Part shown: positions 36,624-43,751 of the stretch, piece by piece
How positions within the stretch are numbered: the first letter of the stretch is position 1
Layout: every line of letters begins with the position of its first letter
NCBI RefSeq assembly: GCF_003952485.1
Contig: NZ_CP034447.1
Coordinates: 1 to 64,000, forward strand
DNA: 64,000 bases
Direction: 5' to 3'
From: Mesorhizobium sp. M1E.F.Ca.ET.045.02.1.1
GTDB lineage: Bacteria; Pseudomonadota; Alphaproteobacteria; Rhizobiales; Rhizobiaceae
Made by a program: the position numbers and the translations under genes
The notes under the pieces: model-generated
What the model was told of the DNA's origin: nothing
Databases searched by the model: none
What the model saw: only the letters and a program-made list of their open reading frames with translations

Positions 36624-38411
36624 ATGTCCCCTTCAGTGCTCAACGTGGAAAAACTTTCCATCGCCTACGGCGGAAGGAGAGGATGGCAATCCGCCGTCGA
36701 CAGGGTATCGCTCTCGATCGATCAAGGCGAGGCGCTCGGGTTGGTCGGCGAGTCGGGCTCAGGCAAGAGCTCGGTGGCGCTTGCCATTTTGCGCTACCTG
36801 CCGGGGAATGCCCGGCTGGCGGCCTCGGCGCTGGAGTTCCTGGGTCGCGAAATGCGCGGCCTCTCCGGCGAGGATTTGCGCGGACTGAGGGGCGATCGCA
36901 TAGCGGCCGTCTACCAGCATCCGGGCGCCGCGCTCAATCCGGCGATGACGATCGGGCGACAGATCGGCGAGACGATCATGCGCCATCGGCCGGTCCGATA
37001 CGAAGAAGCGCGCTGGCGTTCGACCGAATTGCTCAAGCGTGTGCGCGTCGGCAATCCCGAGCGGGTGCTCGATCTCTATCCGCATGAGCTTTCCGGCGGC
37101 ATGCAGCAGCGCGCCAACATCGCCATCGCGATCGCGCTCAACCCCTCGCTGCTGGTGCTGGACGAGCCGACGACGGCGCTCGATGCCAGCGTGCAGTCGG
37201 AGGTCATCGCCATCCTCGACGATCTGCGCCGGGAGCACAAAACCAGCATTCTTCTGATCAGCCACGACATCAACCTGATACGCCGCTCCTGCGACCGGGT
37301 GGCGGTCATGCAATCGGGAACGGTGGTCGAGACCGGTGCTGCCGGCAATGTCTTCGACAACCCTGCCCATGCTTATACCAAGGCGCTGATCGCCTCGATC
37401 CCGGCGCTCAATCTCACCAAGCGTGACGGTCGGCTGGCCGAGACCAGCACAACCGTTCGCGATCGCCCTGAGGCGGCAGCCGCACGGACAGATCAAAGGG
37501 ACAGACAGGTCGCCATCGCCTGCAAGGGCGTCAGCCATTCCTTCGGTTCGCAGGCCGTGCTGCACAATGTCGATCTCAGTATCGGCCAGGGCGAAACTTT
37601 TGGCCTGATCGGCGAATCCGGCTCCGGCAAATCGACGCTGGCACGGATCGTCACCGGCCTGCAGGTACCCAGCGAAGGATCGGTCGAGCTGTTCGGCAGA
37701 AAGGTCGCGCCGCGCGTCGAGAAGCGAGCGCGGAGCGAGCGGCGCGACGTGCAGATGGTCTTCCAGTCGCCGGACCGCACGCTCAATCCGCGCCACCGGA
37801 TCGGGCGGATTATCAGCCGACCGCTGCGGCGGCTAGCCGGACTTGGCCGGAGCCGGGCGCGCGAACGCGTCGCCGACCTGCTGCGTTCCGTCCGGCTGGC
37901 GGAAACGACCGCCGAACAGAAGCCACGCTCGCTCTCCGGCGGCCAGCGGCAAAGGGCGGCGATCGCGCGCGCCTTCGCCGGCGCGCCGAAAGTGATGGTG
38001 CTGGACGAGCCGACCTCGGCGCTCGACGTCTCGGTACAGGCGACGGTGCTCAACCTGCTCAACGACCTGCAGCGCGACAAGGACACGACCTATCTGTTCA
38101 TCAGCCACGACCTCAAGGTGGTGCGCTACATGGCCGACCGGATCGGCGTGCTCTATCGCGGCCGGCTGGTCGAGACCGGCTCATCCGAGCAAGTCTTTCG
38201 CGGGCCTAATCATCCCTACACAAGCCTGCTTCTGGCCGCGTCTTCGGAAGACCAAGCGTCGGTCGTGTCCATCCTGGTCGAAGCCGCATCAAGGCCCAAA
38301 GGGTGCTGCTTTGCCGACCGCTGTCCCTTGGTGGAGGAAGCGTGCCGAACAGCGGAACCGCCAATTAAGGAGCTTGGACCGGGTCACACCATTGCCTGCC
38401 ATAAGCTGTAG
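36624..38411 (+). CDS. Fused dual ABC ATPase, DppD-DppF/OppDF type
   Basis: Encodes 595 aa with two complete nucleotide-binding domains. First: Walker A GESGSGKSSVALAIL, signature LSGGMQQRANIAIAIAL, Walker B LLVLDEPTTALDASV. Second: Walker A GESGSGKSTLARIVTG, signature LSGGQRQRAAIARAFAG, Walker B VMVLDEPTSALDVSV. It ends with the oligopeptide-type extension GCCFADRCPLVEEACRTAEP. The ATG at 36624 has GAGG 7 bases upstream and is preferred over a GTG at 36606. It supplies ATP hydrolysis for the importer encoded at 30711-34229 on the other strand. Confidence 0.93.
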   Translation: MSPSVLNVEKLSIAYGGRRGWQSAVDRVSLSIDQGEALGLVGESGSGKSSVALAILRYLPGNARLAASALEFLGREMRGLSGEDLRGLRGDRIAAVYQHPGAALNPAMTIGRQIGETIMRHRPVRYEEARWRSTELLKRVRVGNPERVLDLYPHELSGGMQQRANIAIAIALNPSLLVLDEPTTALDASVQSEVIAILDDLRREHKTSILLISHDINLIRRSCDRVAVMQSGTVVETGAAGNVFDNPAHAYTKALIASIPALNLTKRDGRLAETSTTVRDRPEAAAARTDQRDRQVAIACKGVSHSFGSQAVLHNVDLSIGQGETFGLIGESGSGKSTLARIVTGLQVPSEGSVELFGRKVAPRVEKRARSERRDVQMVFQSPDRTLNPRHRIGRIISRPLRRLAGLGRSRARERVADLLRSVRLAETTAEQKPRSLSGGQRQRAAIARAFAGAPKVMVLDEPTSALDVSVQATVLNLLNDLQRDKDTTYLFISHDLKVVRYMADRIGVLYRGRLVETGSSEQVFRGPNHPYTSLLLAASSEDQASVVSILVEAASRPKGCCFADRCPLVEEACRTAEPPIKELGPGHTIACHKL

Positions 38412-38488
38412 GGCTGGTTGTTCCGCAACGGAGTAGTGCTGGCCTTCTGAGACTTCGACCATCCGCGCCCTGGCCGGTCCTTTTGCAC

Positions 38489-38601
38489 GCGATAGTCCGC
38501 GATAGATGCTGAAGATTTCTGCTTTGAAAATCAGTTGCTTAGAGCGGGTTAGCGATAATTAGCGATAGTCCGCGAAGGACCCCAAATCATTCCCACTCAA
38601 T
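38489..38601. other. Possible ICE attachment site (guaA-3'-end type) with direct repeats
   Basis: Two identical 14-bp repeats GCGATAGTCCGCGA lie at 38489-38502 and 38562-38575. Directly after comes TCATTCCCACTCAAT (38587-38601), the reverse complement of a reading frame ending Ile-Glu-Trp-Glu-stop. That is the conserved C-terminus of GMP synthase (guaA), a known integration target of Mesorhizobium ICEs. Further repeats TACCGTCA-AAAA-TACCGTCA follow near 38663-38682. The layout (core plus short direct repeats like integrase arm sites) fits an att site, but no integrase gene is nearby. Hypothesis only. Confidence 0.4.
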
Positions 38602-39227
38602 CATCAATTAAGGCCGTACCTGATTGTTTCAATTACTTAATTTAAGTCACACAACCAGTGAGTACCGTCAAAAATACCGTCAGATTCTTACGCTGTTGAA
38701 AAGACTGAAACAATGTGGTCGCTGCCGCGGTATGCACACTTTTGATTGCATCATTTGCGAGCTGCCATTCGGCGAGGTAAAGCTGGAGTTCTCAGAACAC
38801 AACAAGGACGGTGTTTGCTCATGCTCGACAGCTCTAGGTTCGAGTAGCCGCGCGGCTGTATCGGGGGGAATGGGCTGGTAGGAAATGGATGTCGTGCCGC
38901 ATCACTCTGTCGATCGACCAAGCTTCGCATTGCCTCATCTGCTGCTCGTGGCGATGGCCCCCGATCGGAGATGCGCTATAGGAACACGCGAATTTCGATT
39001 CTGCCCTCAACTCTCGGGACCACTCACTCTGAGTAACAACGTCACGCCGATCCCACCTTCCGACGCTATTTTGCGGCAATGCGGCCAGTAAGCGCCGCGC
39101 CCGTTCGCGATTTCCTAGTGGTGAAAGTCTGACATTTGGTACCCCACGCGTGGAGCAGCTTAGGCTGAAAGAGCACGTTGCACGACAAATAAACCGCCTA
39201 TCAGCTAACCACGGACCAGATGGAAGG
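38602..39227. other. Low-information intergenic stretch
   Basis: About 600 bases with lower GC at its left end and no gene I can support. A short plus-strand frame from 38624 includes a cysteine pair motif (CGRCRGMHTFDCIICE) but lacks a clear start and family. Together with the IS66 remnant and the broken GGDEF-EAL gene it looks like a scar zone between accessory modules. Confidence 0.45.
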
Positions 39228-39640
39228 TCAGCCCCGCAAGGCGGTTTTGGATTTCCCCGAGACCTTGCCCAGTTCCGCTTCCCATAGATCGAAGGGGCTC
39301 GCGACAATGGCCACGGACTTTTCCTGACGCAGCGCGGCGCGGCTTCCAGCATCCTTGCCACGAACCTTGTCTCGACCTTCCACAATTCGGTCATGGCGGT
39401 GATCGAACCCGTCGCGGCCCTGCGAGATCCCGCTGATGTGCAGGTCGTAGAATTTGCGCCGCAGGTGAGCCCAGCACCCGGCGAGCCGGATTGTTTCATT
39501 GCTGCCGGCTTTGTCCCGTGCCTTGACCAGGTTGGTATAGGCCGAGTAGCCATCCACTTGCAGGATACCGCTGAACCCGGCGAGGTGGCGCGCGTGAGCG
39601 AATGGCGGATGCCGGTCACAACTCCTGGCGCTCTTTAACT
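39228..39640 (-). pseudogene. IS66-family transposase remnant
   Basis: A minus-strand frame contains the IS66 TnpC core HLAGFSGILQVDGYSAYTNL, then IRLAGCWAHLRRKFYDLHIS and FDLWEAELGKVSGKSKTA. Between these parts the continuation ATGSITAMTELWKVE sits in another frame, so there are at least two indels. Both transposase ends are missing. The upstream end meets the 3' end of the GGDEF-EAL gene, suggesting that the insertion or later deletion cut across that gene's downstream flank. Confidence 0.85.
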
Positions 39641-41195
39641 GCCAAACCAAGCGCTTGGCTGAGTGGCACCGCCTTGGAGAACAGGAAGCCCTGAGCGGTT
39701 TTGCAGCCAAGCTTGTGCAGAGTTTGCCGATCCGCCTCTGTCTCGACGCCCTCGGCCATGACCTCGATCCCGAGCGTCCGACCAAGATCGATCACGGTTT
39801 TGACAAGCAGCCGATCCTCCCGCGATTTGGCTAAACCGCGAATGAAGCCCTGGTCTATTTTCACCTTCCTTATCCGACTGTCCTTGAGCGATGCCAACGT
39901 GGAAAAGCCGGTGCCGAAGACATCGAGCGCGATGGAAATGCCGGCATGTGAAAGCCGTCCGAGCTTTTCATCGACCCTGTCCGGGTCCACGGGCGATTCT
40001 TCTGTTATCTCAATTTCGAACATCGTTGCAGGGAGGTCCTTTGCCGCCAGACCATTCAGAACCATTTCGTCGATATCGCCGGCCTCCAATTCGCGCGGTG
40101 AAACGTTCATCGTCACACGAACATCACGACAGTCAGCTTTCACCAAGGCGTCGATAAAAGCGCAACATTCGGAAAATACAGCTTGAGTTAGCAGCTGGAG
40201 CATTCCGGTTTCGCGTGCCGCTGTCATGATTTCGGGCGGAGAGATGGAACCGTGAATCGGATGGGACCACCTTAGCAACCCTTCAAAACCGATCACAGCT
40301 TCGGTGTCGAGTCTTACGATTGGCTGGAACCAAGGGCCCAAGCTTCTCGTCTTTATCGCCGAATGAAGATCGCGTTCGATTGACTGGCGGCGTTGCAGTT
40401 CCCGGTCGAGCTCGGCATCGAACAGGCAAAATTCGTTCCTGCCACGGCGCTTAGCTGTGTAAAGGGCGATGTCCGCCCGCAACAACATTTCCGTCAGCCC
40501 CGGGTTTTTAGCCGAGTATATTCCTATGGATGCCCCGATCCGGACGGAGGCGACGCCAGGATAGGGGCGAGCAAGCTTGGATATGAGATTGGATGCGAGA
40601 TTGCTGGGAGAAGGCGAATTTCTAAGCGAGGAAAAAACCAGCACGAATTCATCGCCACCGATGCGGGCGAGCGTTGAGCCCTCCGGTGCTTCTTCCTCTA
40701 TTCGGCGGGCGATCCTGGCAAGCAGCTCGTCACCCGTACGTGACCGTAGGTATCGTTGACAGATTTGAACCCATCCAGATCAATCAGCATGGCCACAAAG
40801 GGCCCATCAGTGTTCTCAAACTGATCGATTGCATGTTCGAGGCCGCGCCTGTTGAGGAGCGCGGTAAGATGGTCCTCCCTGGAATTGCGCTCCATTTCCG
40901 CGGCAAGCCGCTCGGCTTGATGTCTCAGGCGGCTCGCGTCACGGAAGCGCGCTTGTCCAACGAACGAGGCTCGAGCCAGGCCGCCCTCGAAAAGCAGGAC
41001 GGCAAAAGCCAGAATGTAGTTTTCCAGGGTTCCCTTCGTCAGCAAGCATGCGGCGGCAATGAGGAGTGGCGGTGTGATGAAGTATATCGCTGCCGCAGCA
41101 TATGAGCTGCCGTACGTGACCGCGCCAGCTGAAATGCCCGCCAGAAGGGCCTGCACGGTCAAAATCAGCCCGGACAGCACAATGCTTATCGGCAT
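39616..41195 (-). pseudogene. Membrane-anchored GGDEF-EAL cyclic-di-GMP protein, frameshifted
   Basis: The N-terminal part (41195 to about 40737) has hydrophobic segments and the start of a GGDEF domain (DHLTALLNRRGLEHAIDQFE, MLIDLDGFKSVNDTYGH). A run GTACGGGTGACGAG near 40737 is one G short of keeping frame. In the next frame the protein resumes as GDELLARIARRIEEE, with an intact-looking ARIGGDEFVLVFSS active site. An EAL domain follows, but its signature reads EGLLRWSHP where GFEALLRW is usual (Glu-Gly-Leu in place of Glu-Ala-Leu), so phosphodiesterase activity is uncertain. Without the frameshift it would be a single protein of about 527 aa. An upstream extension beyond 41195 is possible. 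Confidence 0.85.
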
Positions 41196-41450
41196 TGAGA
41201 CGAAAAGGCCTGCCCTCAGATCAGCGAGCTGGTCCTGAAGGATTCTCGCCTCCAGCGGATCTTCTTTTTCCAGGGCTGGACGGGTCAGCTTGCTTACTCC
41301 TGCTTGTCCGCAGCCTATGCAGCCCCCTGAAGGACGGGTTAATTCTTCAATCGGAGATCAGCGTCGGGAGCAGGATTACTCCGGCGCATGATGCACTCTC
41401 TCCCATCGCTCGCCCAGCACATCGCGCAAAATGCAACTGCTGGTGCAGTA

Positions 41451-42629
41451 TCACCGCTGGAGCTCCGCCGAAATCCCATGCCGGACAAGGGGAACATGTT
41501 GGGCAAAGCGAAGCCCCAGATGCCTTGCAAGCCGTGCCGCCAGGTGGTCTCTGGAGTAGAGTCCAACCAGTATGTTCGTTGCATGGTAGAGCGGCGCCGC
41601 CGACAGGCGCAGCCGCCTTTCGTATATGTGCAGCATGTCGGGGTCGCCAACATTGCGGCCGTCGCGGCACGCAGTCATGATTCCACGGGCGAGTTGCTTC
41701 TGGCTGCTGAGACCGATGTTGAATCCGTGAGCGGTCACCGGGTGCATGCCGATGGCAGCGTCGCCGATGAGTGCGGCGCTCGGGGCCCGGAATTTGTGCG
41801 CCCAGGTCGTGACCAGCGGATAGGTATGGCGCTTGCTTGCCAAGGTCATTTTTCCAAGGCGCCCTCGACACAGTTTCGTCAACTCCGACAGGAACAAATC
41901 GTCATCGAAGGCAAGCAGTCTATAGGCCTCGTTTGAGCGCAATGTGAGCAGCAGCGACGACACGCCCTCCGCGAGGGGCAATATCGCTATCGTCTGATGG
42001 TGATCGAACCATTCGATGGCGATCTGGTGGTGGGCGCGCTCGTGCCTCACTCGGCAAATCAGCATCGAGTGGCCAAGCCGGTTGATATCGGCGCCGATGC
42101 CCAGCAGATCACGCGTGGCGGACAAACGCGAATCCGCGGCAACAACAAGCCGAGCAGTTAAACGCGCGCCATTAGAGAGCGTTACGACTGCTCCTTCTTG
42201 GCTGTTTGTTGCATCGACGACCGAGTGGCCGCACAACAGCCGGGCGCGATCCTGCAAGCGGACGATTTTGAACAGCGCCTCGCGGATCCGGCAATTTGGA
42301 ACCAAAACCCCCAGCGGTTCTCCAGAGTTGCTGGGAGGATCGAAACGAAGAGCGAATGCGCTCGAGCCGTTGAGCACGCGCGCGCCTTGAATTGCTGATT
42401 TGTCCGAAGCCGGGATGACATCCCAGGCGCCGAGCTCGCGAAGGGTTCTGATCGAAGCGTTGGTCAGCGCGATTTCGCGACCATCGAAAGCCGGATTCGC
42501 CAGACTATCGAATGTGTTCTGTTCAACAACTGCCACCTTGAGTTCGCTTTGGGCAAGCGACGCAGCGAACGAAAGGCCGACCGGCCCGGCTCCAACGACA
42601 ACGATGTCAAAATTGTCGTCAGAGCCCAT
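41451..42629 (-). CDS. ubiM: FAD-dependent ubiquinone-biosynthesis hydroxylase, UbiM-like
   Basis: Encodes 392 aa. UbiH/UbiF/COQ6 class flavin hydroxylase. The FAD-binding motif FDIVVVGAGPVGLSFAASLA is followed by the family GREIALTNASIRTLRELGAW, and the second FAD motif is ALIGDAAIGMHPVTAHGFNI. The GMHPVTAHGFN form is closest to what I recall of UbiM, a broad-specificity ring hydroxylase of ubiquinone synthesis. Its ATG overlaps the stop of the CHAT-like gene (TGATG), so translation is coupled, and it would share that gene's FNR-type promoter. A role in keeping ubiquinone supply up at low oxygen, for FixABCX and the bc1-cbb3 chain, is my inference. Confidence 0.75.
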   Translation of the reverse strand: MGSDDNFDIVVVGAGPVGLSFAASLAQSELKVAVVEQNTFDSLANPAFDGREIALTNASIRTLRELGAWDVIPASDKSAIQGARVLNGSSAFALRFDPPSNSGEPLGVLVPNCRIREALFKIVRLQDRARLLCGHSVVDATNSQEGAVVTLSNGARLTARLVVAADSRLSATRDLLGIGADINRLGHSMLICRVRHERAHHQIAIEWFDHHQTIAILPLAEGVSSLLLTLRSNEAYRLLAFDDDLFLSELTKLCRGRLGKMTLASKRHTYPLVTTWAHKFRAPSAALIGDAAIGMHPVTAHGFNIGLSSQKQLARGIMTACRDGRNVGDPDMLHIYERRLRLSAAPLYHATNILVGLYSRDHLAARLARHLGLRFAQHVPLVRHGISAELQR

Positions 42630-43231
42630 CAGCGTGCCGCCATCCCGTCGGCTATCCTCGTGTAACGGTGGAACTGAGCCGACTGACATCCGCTGAGCTC
42701 CGTGCCCGCCGCCAACGCGTATGATGCTCCGCAGCACATTGACATCACGAGGATCTTCGGCGCTGGATCCGAGCCTTGGAACATTTCTACGAAGTCAGCC
42801 CAAAGAAGGCTACCTCGCCCACTGGACGAAGCGATCCCGTCTCCATTGCCGTGCCCAGCGATGTGAAGCACGTCGCACTTCGCCTTGTTCGCTTGGACTA
42901 CAGCCTCACGAAAATGCTTTCGGTCCAAAGCAATGTGGAGCTCCGCGCGGATGTTGACAGTCTTTAGCATCTTCTGTGTGATCGGTCCGTCCGCCCTGTC
43001 GGCGAAGTAGTCATTCGCGTTGTGGCAGTCGATGATGTGAACGGCGCTCATGGGATTCTGCCTATTATTATCGTCGTGACGAGTGGATACCACGTGCGGA
43101 ACACCGTGATCTGCGCTGAGTTTCGGTGACCGCATTGCTGCAAGGCGCAGGGCCGGAAATTGGCATGGATCGGCAATGAAGCATGCAACCCCATCAGAGG
43201 TGGACGCGTCTGGCCGCGATACATAAGTCAT
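42629..43231 (-). CDS. CHAT/caspase-like domain protein
   Basis: Encodes 200 aa. The ATG at 43231 has an excellent ribosome site (GAAGGAG, 5 bases). Residues 118-130 (AKCDVLHIAGHGN) form the histidine motif of CHAT/caspase-like peptidases. MSMCCGAS at 163-170 is where the catalytic cysteine (Cys166 or Cys167) is expected. The segment GSLLWADFVEMFQ between them also fits. The domain is short: the usual C-terminal part after the cysteine is missing, so it may be inactive or truncated. Target unknown. It is the first gene of a two-gene operon with the UbiM-like hydroxylase, downstream of an FNR-type box. Confidence 0.65.
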   Translation of the reverse strand: MTYVSRPDASTSDGVACFIADPCQFPALRLAAMRSPKLSADHGVPHVVSTRHDDNNRQNPMSAVHIIDCHNANDYFADRADGPITQKMLKTVNIRAELHIALDRKHFREAVVQANKAKCDVLHIAGHGNGDGIASSSGRGSLLWADFVEMFQGSDPAPKILVMSMCCGASYALAAGTELSGCQSAQFHRYTRIADGMAAR

Positions 43232-43283
43232 GCATTCTCCTTCGAAGACTGGCCTATAAAGCACCACTGATGCGAATATGACC

Positions 43284-43297
43284 CTGATCTGGATCAG
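43284..43297. promoter_or_regulatory. FNR/FixK-type box upstream of the CHAT-ubiM operon
   Basis: CTGATCTGGATCAG is a 14-bp palindrome matching the FNR/FixK/FnrN operator. On the minus strand it is followed 23 bases later by TTTATA, a good -10 element. A GAAGGAG ribosome site and ATG come about 20 bases further, exactly a class II FNR promoter layout (box centred near -41.5). Confidence 0.78.
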
Positions 43298-43595
43298 CCA
43301 GGGCACGATCAACCGGCACTGGTAGTTCACGCTCGGGTGATCGATCGCGACGCTCAACTTGTTACCCGTGCGCACAGTGCGAAGCTCGTCCGGCCGCGCG
43401 AGGTACTCTCGCGGCATCAGCCGCCTCATACTGGGTGCATGGGAAGGCAGTCCTTCGCACGACAGTGGATTTTCACAAATCAATGTAGTGCCCAGCTTAG
43501 GTCAAGCTGGTCATGGAGGATGGACAGCTTGTTCCCGACCGAGCCGGCTCGACTGACGAGCGGGATCCGCGCATCTTATGCACAGCGGATTGAAA
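43298..43595. other. Intergenic region between fixS and the CHAT-ubiM operon
   Basis: About 300 bases with no supportable gene. A 7-bp inverted repeat CCAGCTT-N5-AAGCTGG at 43492-43510, about 90-100 bases after the fixS stop, could be a weak terminator, but no T-run follows it on the minus strand. Confidence 0.4.
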
Positions 43596-43751
43596 TCAGC
43601 GTCCCGGTTTGTCGTCCCGATCAATTAGTATCCGCTCGGCGGCTCCGTCGAGATCTTCGTATTGACCGCTTCGCAATGCCCAGACGAAGCCGGACAGGCC
43701 CAGTGCACCCAGAAAAAGGGCCACTGGTATGAGATAGAGCAAGGTCGTCAC
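43596..43751 (-). CDS. fixS: FixS/CcoS, cbb3 oxidase assembly protein
   Basis: Encodes 51 aa with a single N-terminal membrane helix (LYLIPVALFLGALGLSGFVW) and the typical ALRSGQYEDLDGAAERIL. The GTG at 43751 overlaps the fixI stop (GTGA), the normal arrangement. FixS is needed for haem and copper loading of the cbb3 oxidase. Last gene of fixGHIS. Confidence 0.9.
   Translation of the reverse strand: MTTLLYLIPVALFLGALGLSGFVWALRSGQYEDLDGAAERILIDRDDKPGR

Noticed and set aside
38624..38881. Small plus-strand frame with CGRC...CIIC cysteines
   Set aside because: No ribosome site, no recognised family, and it overlaps repeat-rich sequence; kept only as a remark in the intergenic entry.
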